Source of the DNA: Flavobacteriaceae bacterium PS02334
Lineage (GTDB): Bacteria; Bacteroidota; Bacteroidia; Flavobacteriales; Flavobacteriaceae
Direction of reading: 5' to 3'
Assembly (NCBI GenBank): GCA_029959295.1
Contig: JASCOH010000005.1
Span: 248,001 to 312,000 of the forward strand
DNA: 64,000 nucleotides
Both the position numbers and the translations under genes were made by a program. This document shows, piece after piece, positions 1 through 8,510 of the stretch (position 1 is the stretch's first letter; each line of letters starts with the position of its first letter). The notes below the pieces were generated by a model that made no database searches, had not been told where the DNA came from, and saw only the letters and a program-made list of their open reading frames with translations.

Positions 1-78
1 AGAAATAAAATTGCAATGGATGCCACGCTTTTGGAATTGGCACAGGAATACAAACAGCTTTTAGCCAATGAGAAATAA
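1..78 (+). CDS. 3' end of a secreted-family paralog (partial)
   Basis: An open frame runs from the window edge to a TAA at 76-78 (25 codons visible). Its residues, ending in LAQEYKQLLANEK, match the spacing of the C-termini of the three genes that follow (for example LATDYLKILGDEKK at the end of the gene closing at 1562). It overlaps the next start codon by 11 bases, like its downstream siblings. I infer that it is the first visible member of the same tandem family. The function is unknown and the N-terminus lies outside the window. Confidence 0.6.
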   Translation, partial: RNKIAMDATLLELAQEYKQLLANEK

Positions 79-829
79 CTACTTTCTCATTTTCTTCATT
101 TCTTTTAGCACTATCATTTTCTCGCAGTCAAAAGAAAAAATGATTCACGGCAAAATTATTGCGCCGATAAATAACACTTCCGGAATTAACGTAATGAATC
201 TTGTCAACGAAAAGTCAGCATTGACGGATGCTAACGGCGAATTTTATATTTTAGCAAAAGTGGACGATCTTCTTATTTTATCTTCTGAAAATTTTGAATA
301 TAAGAGAAAATTGATCCAAGAAGAAGATTTTGGTGCGAAAATTGTTACGATTGAAATGATTCCAAAACTAGGGCAATTGGAGGAAGTGGTAATTACAAAA
401 TACCAAAATTTTAATGCCGTAGATTTAGGAATTCTTTCAAAACCAGCCAAAGAATATACGCCTGCAGAAAGAAGACTGAAAACTGCTGGCGATTTTAAGC
501 CGATTCATCTTTTAGGAATTTTAGGCGGAAGCTTACCGATTGATCCAATTTTGAATGCAATTAATGGAAGGACAAAAAGGCTGAAAAAAGAAATAAGCAT
601 TGAGAAAAGAGAATTTAGGTTGCAAGAAATAGAAGATTTATATGACAATAATTTCTATGTTCAGACTTTAAAAATACCAACAGAATATATCATGGGTTTC
701 AAATATTTTTTAACGGAAGACGAGGATTTTGCAACTTTATTGCTTGCAAAAAACAAACCTTCGATTGAAATGCATGTGGTCAAGTCAGCAGAAGATTATC
801 TAAAAATAATTGCTGATGAAAGGGAATAA
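68..829 (+). CDS. Secreted carboxypeptidase-regulatory-like domain protein, tandem paralog 1
   Basis: This 253-residue protein has an N-terminal signal peptide ending near FSQ (residues 1-20). Residues about 25-105 look like the CarboxypepD_reg-like beta-sandwich that precedes TonB receptors: VNLVNEKSALTDANGEF, then a stretch ending in LEEVVITKY. No plug or barrel follows. The C-terminal half (YTPAERRLKTA onwards, then a charged helical region) is shared only with the neighbours. The ATG at 68 overlaps the previous gene by 11 bases, and the stop overlaps the next start by 14 bases. Probably periplasmic or envelope-associated; the function is not known. Confidence 0.75.
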   Translation: MRNNYFLIFFISFSTIIFSQSKEKMIHGKIIAPINNTSGINVMNLVNEKSALTDANGEFYILAKVDDLLILSSENFEYKRKLIQEEDFGAKIVTIEMIPKLGQLEEVVITKYQNFNAVDLGILSKPAKEYTPAERRLKTAGDFKPIHLLGILGGSLPIDPILNAINGRTKRLKKEISIEKREFRLQEIEDLYDNNFYVQTLKIPTEYIMGFKYFLTEDEDFATLLLAKNKPSIEMHVVKSAEDYLKIIADERE

Positions 830-1562
830 ATTAGTTTTTTTTTTCTTGCTTTTTTACGGAATTACTTTTTCCCAAGAAAAGATGATTCACGTCAAAATTA
901 CCGCTAACGGAAATGACGCAGAAGGAATCAATGTCGTAAATCTTGTCAATGAAAAGTCTGCAAAATCAGATGCTAAAGGCGAATTTCAGATTTTGGCAAA
1001 GGCAGATGACTTGTTAGTTTTATCTTCAGAAAGATTTGAATACAAGCGAAAAATTATCAGCGAAGATGATTTGAAGTCTAAAGTAATTACAATACAAATG
1101 ACTCCGAAACCCGGACAATTAGACGAAGTTGTGATTACAAAATACAGAAATATAAATGCGGTAGATTTGGGAATTTTATCAAAACCAGCTAAAGAATATA
1201 CGCCGGCGGAAAGAAGATTGAAAACCGCTTCTTCCTATGATTTAACCGTCGGGACTTATACTTCAGTCAGTTTAGACGCCATCATAAATTCAATTTCTGG
1301 AAGAACGGCAATGCTGAAAAAAGAACTGGAAGTTGAAAGAAAAGAAATTGCAAGAGAAAGGCTTTTGTCGATTTTTGACGAAGAATATTTTACTGAAAAA
1401 TTAAAAATTCCTTCAGATTACGTCAAGGGATTCCAGTATTTTGTAGTTGAAGATGAAAAATTCAGGCAAGTTCTGAAGTCTAAAGATAAAATTGCACAGG
1501 AAATTTTGATAAATAAACTAGCCACAGATTACCTTAAAATATTGGGCGATGAAAAAAAATAA
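816..1562 (+). CDS. Secreted carboxypeptidase-regulatory-like domain protein, tandem paralog 2
   Basis: This protein is about 248 residues, with a signal peptide ending near FSQ. It shares the motifs of the preceding gene: NLVNEKSAKSDAKGEF, LDEVVITKYRNINAVDLG and EYTPAERRLKTAS. The frame is open from a TTG at 810, but the ATG at 816 is preferred: it gives a normal signal peptide and a 14-base overlap with the upstream stop, as at the next junction. The middle section (residues about 140-170) is the most divergent part among the copies. Function unknown; presumed co-translated with its siblings. Confidence 0.75.
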   Translation: MKGNKLVFFFLLFYGITFSQEKMIHVKITANGNDAEGINVVNLVNEKSAKSDAKGEFQILAKADDLLVLSSERFEYKRKIISEDDLKSKVITIQMTPKPGQLDEVVITKYRNINAVDLGILSKPAKEYTPAERRLKTASSYDLTVGTYTSVSLDAIINSISGRTAMLKKELEVERKEIARERLLSIFDEEYFTEKLKIPSDYVKGFQYFVVEDEKFRQVLKSKDKIAQEILINKLATDYLKILGDEKK

Positions 1563-2271
1563 TCTTCTTTTTCTATTGCTGATTTTTCAGAATGCTTTTT
1601 CCCAAGAAAAAATGATTCACGGACAAATTTTCGGAATGGGAAATAGTGTCGAAGGAATTAATATTGTAAATCTTGTCAATGAAAAATCGGCAATTTCTGA
1701 TGCAAGAGGAGAATTCCATATTCTTGCAAAGCCAGATGACATGCTGATTTTTTCGGCCATGACTTTTGAATACAAACGCAGAATAATTGTGCCGGAAGAC
1801 ATGCGTTCGTCACTTTTGGTAATTTCGTTAGAGCCAAAGCCAAATCAGTTGGAAGAAGTTGTAATCACCAAATATGTGAATATAAATGCAGTGGATTTGG
1901 GAATTATAAAAAAGCATATAAAAGAGCCGACGCCAGCAGAAAGAAGATTAAATTCTGCGAGATCAGGAATTATTACGGGTTTGATTAATAGCATAAATGG
2001 AACGACTGCCAGCTTGAAAAAAGGAGTGGAGATTGAAGGCAAAGAATTGGTAATCGATAAATTTGCAGATGATTATTTTGAGGCCAGCTATTTTACAGAA
2101 GTCTTGAAAATTGATCCTGAAAAAGTGAAAGCTTTTCAATATTATTGTGTGGAAGACGCGCGGTTTATGAAAGCGGTTAAAAGCCAAAATAAAACTTTAG
2201 CGACTTTTTGGATCAATGATTTGGCGATTCAATACAACCTACTCCAAAAAACAACTATTTTTGAGAAATAA
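1549..2271 (+). CDS. Secreted carboxypeptidase-regulatory-like domain protein, tandem paralog 3
   Basis: Third complete member of the array, 240 residues, with a signal peptide ending near FSQ. It keeps NIVNLVNEKSAISDARGEF, LEEVVITKYVNINAVDLG and the TPAERRLNSA segment, but is shorter in the middle and has a diverged C-terminus. The ATG lies 14 bases before the end of the upstream stop. It is the last of the array: a perfect -7 box for the next gene starts directly after its stop. The beta-sandwich domain suggests an envelope role, but no specific function can be assigned. Confidence 0.75.
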   Translation: MKKNNLLFLLLIFQNAFSQEKMIHGQIFGMGNSVEGINIVNLVNEKSAISDARGEFHILAKPDDMLIFSAMTFEYKRRIIVPEDMRSSLLVISLEPKPNQLEEVVITKYVNINAVDLGIIKKHIKEPTPAERRLNSARSGIITGLINSINGTTASLKKGVEIEGKELVIDKFADDYFEASYFTEVLKIDPEKVKAFQYYCVEDARFMKAVKSQNKTLATFWINDLAIQYNLLQKTTIFEK

Positions 2272-2272
2272 G

Positions 2273-2280
2273 TATCTTTG
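2273..2280 (+). promoter_or_regulatory. -7 box TATCTTTG of the DUF6702 gene
   Basis: Perfect match to the Bacteroidota -7 consensus TAnnTTTG, ending four bases before the ATG at 2285. If used, the transcript would be nearly leaderless. No clear -33 TTTG is visible. Confidence 0.5.
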
Positions 2281-2284
2281 AAAA

Positions 2285-2782
2285 ATGAAAAAAATAAGAA
2301 TACTTTTTCTCCTGATGCTTTTCGCAACTTTGAGTTCGATGGCTTTGCATAAATTTTATGTCTCGGTAAACCAAGTTGAATTTGTTCCAAAAAAGAAAGC
2401 TTTGGAAATAACTTCCCGAATTTTTATTGATGATATAGATTTTGCATTAGAAAAAAAATATGGCAAAAAACTATATCTCGGAACTTCCAAAGAATCTCCT
2501 GAAAGCTTAGATTTCCTAAAAAAATATTTCAAAGAGAAATTTTCTATAAAAGTAAACGGCCAGCAGAAAGAAATTATTCTTCTAGGAAAAGAAGTCGAAG
2601 ACAACGTTTTGATTTGCTATTTTACTGTAAAAGAAATTGAAAAAGTGACTTCGCTGGAAATAAAAGATACGGTTTTAATGGAGATTTATGACCAGCAGCA
2701 TATCTTTCATACTACGATTTTAGGCGATAAAAAAAGCTTGCTTTTAACGACAGGAAACACACAAGGATTGTTAAATTACTAA
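2285..2782 (+). CDS. DUF6702 family secreted protein
   Basis: This 165-residue protein has a signal peptide (residues 1-20, ending near SMA). The mature start HKFYVSVNQVEF is the hallmark of the DUF6702 family, common in Bacteroidota just upstream of an M1-type metallopeptidase, as here (67-base gap). The family has no established function. Alternating strand-rich segments suggest a small beta protein in the periplasm. The pairing with the M1 peptidase suggests they act in the same envelope process, but this is inference from context only. Confidence 0.75.
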   Translation: MKKIRILFLLMLFATLSSMALHKFYVSVNQVEFVPKKKALEITSRIFIDDIDFALEKKYGKKLYLGTSKESPESLDFLKKYFKEKFSIKVNGQQKEIILLGKEVEDNVLICYFTVKEIEKVTSLEIKDTVLMEIYDQQHIFHTTILGDKKSLLLTTGNTQGLLNY

Positions 2783-2849
2783 CAATTTTTTCACATGTAT
2801 CGCAAATTGACTATTTTTCAAGATTCAAAAGAATTTTACATTTCACTTC

Positions 2850-5105
2850 ATGAAAAAAATCCTACTAATCGTATTGTTTCCGCTGGCAATTTTGGCACAG
2901 GAAACCAAAACTGACGACAAAAAACGCGAGCCAGGAAGATACGATACCAATAAATTCAGCCAGATGTATGATCTTTTGGCGACTCCAAATATGTTCAGAA
3001 CAGCTTCCGGAGCGCCAGGACCTGCTTATTATCAGCAACAAGCCGATTATAAAATGGACATTGAATTGGATGATAAAAACACAAAAATCTACGGAAAAGA
3101 AACTATTACTTACCATAATAATTCTCCTGAAAGCCTAGAATATCTTTGGATTCAACTGGATCAAAACCAGCAAGCTAGAAATTCAAAATCACCTTTGACA
3201 GAGAGCGAAAAACTTAGTCAAAAAATGACGCTTCCAGGTTTTTCAAAGAAATATTTGCAGGAAGATTTTGACGGCGGTTTTACTATTGAATATGTAAATG
3301 ATGCCAGCGGAAAGCCGATGAAATATACCATCAACCAAACGATGATGCGAATTGATTTGGACAAGCCTCTAAAGTCAAAAGAAAAGATCTCGATTTCGAT
3401 TAAATGGTGGTACAATATCAATAATTATCGAATTGACGGCTATCGTTCTGGATACGAACACTTTGATAAAGATGGAAATAATTTATATGTAATTGCCCAG
3501 TTTTACCCAAGAATGGCAGTTTACAATGATGTGGAAGGCTGGCAGAATATGCAATTTTGGGGAGGCGGAGAATTTGCGCTTCCTTTTGGGAATTTTGAAG
3601 TAAATATTACAGTTCCTGCAGACCATATTTTAGAAGCGACAGGAGATTTGCTGAACCGAAAAGAAGTTTTTACTTCCGAACAATTTAAAAGATATCAATT
3701 AGCCGAAAAGACATACGATAAGCCAGTAGTTGTAGTCACTCAGGCAGAAGCGGAAGCAGCGTCAAAAGGCTTTTCAGATAAAAAGAAAACGTGGAAATTT
3801 AAAGCTACAAACGTGCGTGATTTCGGAATTTCTTCTTCCAGAAAATTCATTTATGATGCTATGGCGGTGAAACTTTCTGAGAAATCGGTGATGGCAATCT
3901 CGCTGTATCCGCCAGAATCGAATCCGCTTTGGGGAGAATTGTCTACTAAAACTGTCGCGCATACGCTGAAAAGCTATTCTTCGCACACTTTTGATTATCC
4001 TTATCCAAAGGCGATTTCGATTTCTGCGGAAGATCAAGGGATGGAATATCCAATGATTTGTTGGAATTACGGCCGTCCTGATGAAAAAGGATTTGTGAGC
4101 GACAGATTGCGACACGGAATGCAAAGTGTGATTATTCATGAAGTTGGGCATAATTTTTTTCCGATGATTGTGAATTCTGATGAAAGGCAATGGACTTGGA
4201 TGGATGAAGGCCTGAATACTTTTTTGGAATATTTAGCGGAACAAGAATTAGATCCGAATTATCCTTCGCAAAGAGGCCCGGCCAATAAAATAGTTCCTTA
4301 CATGAGCGGTCCGCAGCGTTTCTTGGAACCGATTATGTCAAACTCAGAAGTGATTCATCAATTTGGAGCAAATGCTTACGCGAAACCTGCGACTGGCTTG
4401 AATATTTTACGCGAAACCATTATGGGGCGCGAACTTTTTGACTACGCTTTTAAAACATATGCAAATCGTTGGAAATTTAAGCATCCGACTCCAGATGATT
4501 TTTTCAGAACTATGGAAGATGCTTCTGCTGTTGACTTGGACTGGTTTTGGAGAGGCTGGTTTTATTCTACAGAATATGTTGATATTGGCATAAAAGAAGT
4601 GAAGCAATATTATGTTTCGACGGAAGCGCCCAAAGAAACCAAAGATGTTTCGCTTCGAAGAGGCCGTTTTAATGAAGAAGAAGGTCCGTTTGTTTATTTA
4701 CTTCCCGAAGATTCGAAGGATTTAGATTCTAAATTAAAAAAATCTTTAAACACGGAAGATGTGAAAATTTTGAAAGATTTTATTCAAGAAAAATATTCAG
4801 CATCTGAAAAAGCGCAGTTGAAATCGCCTAAATATTTCTATGAAGTTACTTTCGACAAGCCTGGGCAAATGCTGATGCCGATTTTGGTACAGCTTACTTT
4901 TGAGGATGGAACTACCGAAGACTATAATTTTCCGGTTCAAATTTGGAGAAAGGAAAACCAGCTGGCTTACAGAACTTTTGCAACTACTAAAAAGGTTTTA
5001 AAGATCAAGCTTGATCCAAAAGAAAAAACAGCAGATATTGATTTGACTAACAATTCTTGGCCAAAAGAAGTGATAAGATCTAAGTTTGATCAATTTGGCG
5101 GTTAA
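2850..5105 (+). CDS. M1 family zinc metallopeptidase
   Basis: This 751-residue secreted peptidase has a signal peptide at residues 1-16. The zinc site is H430-E-V-G-H434 with the third ligand E453 in WMDEG, the spacing typical of M1 aminopeptidases. The segment DQGMEYP about 35 residues upstream corresponds to the family's GxMEN substrate-binding motif. An N-terminal beta domain (about 45-260) precedes the catalytic domain (about 330-580), and a C-terminal beta domain follows. It probably trims peptides in the periplasm or at the cell surface. It follows the DUF6702 gene in the same direction. The family assignment is firm; the substrate is unknown. Confidence 0.9.
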   Translation: MKKILLIVLFPLAILAQETKTDDKKREPGRYDTNKFSQMYDLLATPNMFRTASGAPGPAYYQQQADYKMDIELDDKNTKIYGKETITYHNNSPESLEYLWIQLDQNQQARNSKSPLTESEKLSQKMTLPGFSKKYLQEDFDGGFTIEYVNDASGKPMKYTINQTMMRIDLDKPLKSKEKISISIKWWYNINNYRIDGYRSGYEHFDKDGNNLYVIAQFYPRMAVYNDVEGWQNMQFWGGGEFALPFGNFEVNITVPADHILEATGDLLNRKEVFTSEQFKRYQLAEKTYDKPVVVVTQAEAEAASKGFSDKKKTWKFKATNVRDFGISSSRKFIYDAMAVKLSEKSVMAISLYPPESNPLWGELSTKTVAHTLKSYSSHTFDYPYPKAISISAEDQGMEYPMICWNYGRPDEKGFVSDRLRHGMQSVIIHEVGHNFFPMIVNSDERQWTWMDEGLNTFLEYLAEQELDPNYPSQRGPANKIVPYMSGPQRFLEPIMSNSEVIHQFGANAYAKPATGLNILRETIMGRELFDYAFKTYANRWKFKHPTPDDFFRTMEDASAVDLDWFWRGWFYSTEYVDIGIKEVKQYYVSTEAPKETKDVSLRRGRFNEEEGPFVYLLPEDSKDLDSKLKKSLNTEDVKILKDFIQEKYSASEKAQLKSPKYFYEVTFDKPGQMLMPILVQLTFEDGTTEDYNFPVQIWRKENQLAYRTFATTKKVLKIKLDPKEKTADIDLTNNSWPKEVIRSKFDQFGG

Positions 5106-5169
5106 GTTAAAATCATATTAAAATCGAATTCAAAAAAGTTAAGGTAAAACTGCAACTATTTTTTTACCG

Positions 5170-5177
5170 TATCTTTG
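5170..5177 (+). promoter_or_regulatory. -7 box TATCTTTG of the tatA-like gene
   Basis: Perfect TAnnTTTG located 16 bases before the ATG at 5194, in a short AT-rich gap after the M1 peptidase gene. The predicted 5' leader is about 10 bases. Confidence 0.55.
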
Positions 5178-5193
5178 TATAAAATTGCATATT

Positions 5194-5562
5194 ATGTTTG
5201 GAATTGGAGGATCAGAATTCATATTTATAATTTTCATCGCAATCATGCTTTTTGGTGCGGATAAAATTCCTGAAGTCGCTCGTGGATTGGCAAAAGGAAT
5301 GCAACAGCTGAAAAGTGCTACGGATGATATTAAATCTGAAATTCACAAAACAGCAGCTGAGAATGGATTTGATAAGGAATCATTAACTGGCGGACTTTCT
5401 GAAGAAGTAATTAAAGTGAAGGAGAATTTTGCCCAAATTATGGAAAATTCAAATGACAGAAGTTTCGGGCTTGATAAAATCAAAGCTGATATCACTTCAG
5501 AACTTTCACCAATTAAAGAAGACATCGAATCATTAGAAGGACCAATAAAAAGACAAAAATAA
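5194..5562 (+). CDS. tatA: Twin-arginine translocase TatA/TatE family subunit
   Basis: This 122-residue protein has one N-terminal membrane helix (residues about 6-21) followed by FGADKIPEVARGLAKGM. That is the TatA/TatB/Hcf106 hinge and amphipathic helix (FG..KLPE pattern). A long charged tail follows. TatA forms the pore part of the Tat system that exports folded proteins. The frame is open from a TTG at 5185, but the ATG at 5194 starts the canonical MFGIGG. The next gene's ATG follows the stop immediately, so the two are probably co-transcribed. tatC is not in the window, so TatA versus TatB cannot be settled. Confidence 0.8.
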   Translation: MFGIGGSEFIFIIFIAIMLFGADKIPEVARGLAKGMQQLKSATDDIKSEIHKTAAENGFDKESLTGGLSEEVIKVKENFAQIMENSNDRSFGLDKIKADITSELSPIKEDIESLEGPIKRQK

Positions 5563-6174
5563 ATGCTTGAAACGTTACTGGAATTAGATAAAAATCTATT
5601 TATATTTTTGAACGGACTTGGCTCAGAAACTTTCGATGGCTTCTGGCTTTTCATCACAAAACAGATCAATTGGATTCCTATTTTTGCCATTATTTTATAC
5701 TTGGTTTTCAAGCATCTTGGCTGGCGTCATGCTGTGCTAATTATTCTAGTCATGTCGCTTTTAATTTTAGTGACTGACCAAACTACAAACTTATTTAAAA
5801 ACGGATTTCAACGTCTTCGTCCCGGAAGCAATCCAGATTTGGCAGCTTTAATCAGAGCTGTTCAAACCCGAAAATCATTCAGCTTTATTTCTGGCCACGC
5901 TTCCAATTCAATGGCAGCCGCTTTTTTTCTCTATAAAGTATTAAAGCCTTATCTTAAATACATGGGCTTCATTTTCTTATGGCCTTTAATTTTCGCTTAC
6001 AGCAGAATTTATTTGGGGCTTCATTATCCTGGAGATATCTTATGCGGCTATGTGTGGGGAATTTTAATGTCTTTGATCATGCTTAAATTATACGTTTATT
6101 TGAGAGATAGATTTTTTCCAACTCAAAAGGAGAATATAGATCATCCGACAAATAGTGCTCCTTTGACAGACTAA
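5563..6174 (+). CDS. PAP2 family membrane phosphatase
   Basis: This 203-residue integral membrane protein has about five or six hydrophobic segments. The PAP2 signature is spread over three blocks: K...FQRLRPGS (motif 1), FISGHAS (motif 2, normally PSGH) and YSRIYLGLHYPGD (motif 3, SR..x..H..D). The histidines of motifs 2 and 3 are the expected catalytic pair. Such enzymes remove phosphate from lipid phosphates such as undecaprenyl diphosphate or phosphatidate at the periplasmic face. The gene begins directly after the stop of the tatA-like gene. The substrate cannot be told from sequence; a role in undecaprenyl phosphate recycling is plausible. Confidence 0.85.
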   Translation: MLETLLELDKNLFIFLNGLGSETFDGFWLFITKQINWIPIFAIILYLVFKHLGWRHAVLIILVMSLLILVTDQTTNLFKNGFQRLRPGSNPDLAALIRAVQTRKSFSFISGHASNSMAAAFFLYKVLKPYLKYMGFIFLWPLIFAYSRIYLGLHYPGDILCGYVWGILMSLIMLKLYVYLRDRFFPTQKENIDHPTNSAPLTD

Positions 6175-6415
6175 ATTTATTTTTCTGTAATTCATTTTGT
6201 GTTTTTCTTTTCAAAATTCTATTTTTATAACAATATTTTACCTTTAATCGGATTTATTGGTAGTTTGCCGCTTTTTTTATTTTTGTATGTTACTTTAATC
6301 TATATTAGCCTAGAATTTGAGTTTTACTCTTAATTCAAATTAATTTATAAGCCTGAATATTAAGTCGATGCCTGCGTTGAAAAACCATTCAGATAATTAA
6401 AAACCATACAATAAA

Positions 6416-7405
6416 ATGAAAAAATTACTTCTTCTAGGGGCGTTTTTCGTATCTGCGCCATTTTTTGCACAAGTTGGAATTGGAACCGTGACGCCACATG
6501 ACAAATCGGCTTTAGAAATTGTCTCTTCTGAAAAAGGCTTTCTGATGCCAAGAATGTCAACGGCACAGCGCACTGCAATTTTTCCAACAGCTGATGCAAC
6601 TTCTGCAGGAATGCGAGTGTATGACACTACAACAAAAACTTTTTGGTATTATGATGGAAGCCAGTGGGTTGAAGATGCTAAAAATGCTTCAGAACCATGG
6701 TTTGACGGAACCACAAGTTTAGCAGCAACTGCATCTTCAGATAGTATTTATTTTCCAAAAGGGCTCATGAGTATCGGAACAACGGTTAATGATGCGAAGT
6801 TTCACGCTTCTGCAACAAAAGCTGAAGCCGATGCGAGGAGGGCAATGGTAGGTATTGAGACGCATTGGCAATCTAATAATCCGAATAAGTTTGACTCTTG
6901 GAATGGTTTTGCTTTGATGCCAACGCTTCCAAATCCTTTAAATGGATTTCAGCCCTCTAATGAGCCTTTTATTGGTTATGGACCACAAACTAAAAGTTTC
7001 ACGATCCAGCAATTTATTGACGGCCCTTTTGGAGATATAAAAGAAACGAGAATGGTTTTTATGCCTACTGGCGAAGCTGGAATCGGGTATTCTGCTAGTA
7101 CGCTTTTTGGGGTAACTTATCCAACTTCGCCTAAAGCAGCATTAAGGGTTACTAACGGAACTAAAACTTATGATATCTTGAATCTAGATTATGACAAAAC
7201 AACTGTCGTAAAAGTAGATAGAACAGGTAATGTAGGAATCGGAATTGCAACGCCCCTTAGAAAACTTCATGTCAGTGAAGCAATGCGCCTTCAGCCTCAA
7301 GCTGCAGCACCGGCTTCTGGATCATTAGGTGATTTGTATGTAAACACTGATGGCAAGCTATATTTTCATAATGGAACGGCTTGGAAAGAAGTGAGTCTTC
7401 TGTAA
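6416..7405 (+). CDS. Secreted protein with VGIGT..TP / GFLMPRM repeats
   Basis: This 329-residue protein has a signal peptide ending near FAQ. Directly after it comes VGIGTVTPHDKSALEI followed by GFLMPRMSTAQR, a pattern seen in many large surface proteins of Flavobacteriia. A second VGIGIATPLRKLHV copy lies near the C-terminus, before a short region (GDLYVNTDGKLYF) that resembles phage tail-fibre tips. These suggest a beta-rich, perhaps trimeric, exposed protein. No T9SS sorting domain is seen. The 240-base gap upstream has a weak candidate -7 box (TATTTTTG, 6278-6285). A strong hairpin terminator follows at 7439. No enzymatic role can be inferred. Confidence 0.7.
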   Translation: MKKLLLLGAFFVSAPFFAQVGIGTVTPHDKSALEIVSSEKGFLMPRMSTAQRTAIFPTADATSAGMRVYDTTTKTFWYYDGSQWVEDAKNASEPWFDGTTSLAATASSDSIYFPKGLMSIGTTVNDAKFHASATKAEADARRAMVGIETHWQSNNPNKFDSWNGFALMPTLPNPLNGFQPSNEPFIGYGPQTKSFTIQQFIDGPFGDIKETRMVFMPTGEAGIGYSASTLFGVTYPTSPKAALRVTNGTKTYDILNLDYDKTTVVKVDRTGNVGIGIATPLRKLHVSEAMRLQPQAAAPASGSLGDLYVNTDGKLYFHNGTAWKEVSLL

Positions 7406-7438
7406 TATTGGGTTTTATGTTTTATATATATTTTGAGT

Positions 7439-7465
7439 AAGCTGTCTGAAAAGACAGCTTTTTTT
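7439..7465 (+). terminator. Rho-independent terminator
   Basis: Perfect 9-base stem AAGCTGTCT / AGACAGCTT with a GAAA loop followed by seven T. It lies 33 bases after the stop of the secreted protein gene and abuts the stop of the convergent O-methyltransferase gene. Confidence 0.85.
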
Positions 7466-8105
7466 ATAGTATTCTTGAAACAGTTAATCCGTCGCGAATC
7501 GGCAATAAAACCGTTTCAACCCTAGAATCTTCGTTTACTTTTTTATTATATTCTACCAATACATTCGTGCTCAAATCTTTTGGGTCGGGAGTTTCCAAAA
7601 CTTTTCCGCTCCACAAAACATTGTCAGAAAGAATGATGCCTCCTTTGTTTACCAGAGGAACGATCAAATCAAAATATTTCAGGTAATTGTCTTTGTCCGC
7701 ATCAATAAAAACCAAATCATATTTTTTATTCAAGCCAGGAATTATGTCCAAGGCATCTCCTAAATGCTGTGAAATTTGATTTTTCCAAATTGACAAATCA
7801 AAATATTTTTTTTGGATGTCAAACAATTCTTCGTTGATATCAATAGTGTCAATCGACCCATTTTCTTGCATTCCTTCAGCAAGGCACAAGGTGGCATAGC
7901 CGGTATAAGTTCCGATTTCTAAGATATTCAACGGGCGAATTAATTTAGAAAGCAGGCTTAAAACTCTGCCTTGAAAATGGCCACTCAACATTCGAGGTTG
8001 CATGATCTTTTGAAAAGTCTCTCTGTGCAAAGCTGCTAAAAGTTCAGGCTCATTTTGAGAATGCTTTTCTACATAAAGTTCTAATTCGGGAGAAATGAAA
8101 TGCAT
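7464..8105 (-). CDS. Class I SAM-dependent O-methyltransferase
   Basis: This 213-residue protein belongs to the methyltransf_3 (CCoAOMT/COMT-like) family. The SAM-binding motif ILEIGTYTGYAT and the acidic strand IDTIDINEE are clear. The metal-site strand YDLVFIDADKDNYLKYFD and GGIILSDNVLWSG are also typical. It likely methylates a catechol-like or other small hydroxylated substrate in the cytoplasm. The frame stays open to 8156, but that upstream start falls inside a perfect -7 box on this strand (8154-8161). MHFISPELELYVEKH, starting at 8105, matches the usual family N-terminus. It stands alone, convergent with the upstream gene. Confidence 0.88.
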   Translation of the reverse strand: MHFISPELELYVEKHSQNEPELLAALHRETFQKIMQPRMLSGHFQGRVLSLLSKLIRPLNILEIGTYTGYATLCLAEGMQENGSIDTIDINEELFDIQKKYFDLSIWKNQISQHLGDALDIIPGLNKKYDLVFIDADKDNYLKYFDLIVPLVNKGGIILSDNVLWSGKVLETPDPKDLSTNVLVEYNKKVNEDSRVETVLLPIRDGLTVSRIL

Positions 8106-8153
8106 TGATTTTTGTTTTATAATAACTAAATAGCTAACCAAGCTGTCGCGTTT

Positions 8154-8161
8154 CAAAATTA
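8154..8161 (-). promoter_or_regulatory. -7 box TAATTTTG of the O-methyltransferase gene
   Basis: Perfect TAnnTTTG on the minus strand, giving a predicted transcription start near 8148 and a leader of about 43 bases to the ATG at 8105. Confidence 0.5.
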
Positions 8162-8510
8162 AGGAATAAAATTTTATTTAATTATTTCAAAGTGTTTTAA
8201 TTCCGAATTGTACTTATTTCAAAAAAGAATCCGCAAAAAGCCATATAAGCGATTAATTTGATTGCTAAATACACATTTATTTCTCTATTTGTAAAGAATA
8301 TTCGTGTTATAAAATCGCTATTTTTATTTTTTTTGAAAAATAAATTAAAATAATTCACATTATGCGACTGCTTGAATTTATTGGCTTAAGTTGAAAATTC
8401 TTATTAAGTTTAGCTAATAAAAAAGCCTATTTTTCCCTTAGTCATTGATTGTCAGGTAAATTGTGATAAAAAAATCCTTACATTGTAATATAATTTAAAA
8501 CCTACAAATT
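8162..8510. other. AT-rich intergenic region between divergent genes
   Basis: About 350 bases between the O-methyltransferase and a divergent T9SS cargo gene. It is very AT-rich. I see no ORF, hairpin terminator or dispersed repeat, and no perfect plus-strand -7 box near 8511. The nearest candidate is TATAATTT at about 8489, which is weak. Confidence 0.5.

Noticed and set aside
810-815. TTG start for the second tandem paralog
   Set aside because: The ATG at 816 gives the usual signal peptide and the same 14-base overlap as the next junction.
3774-4190. Minus-strand frame (138 codons) opposite the M1 peptidase active-site region
   Set aside because: Arg/His-rich composition typical of antisense of a conserved gene; no independent signals.
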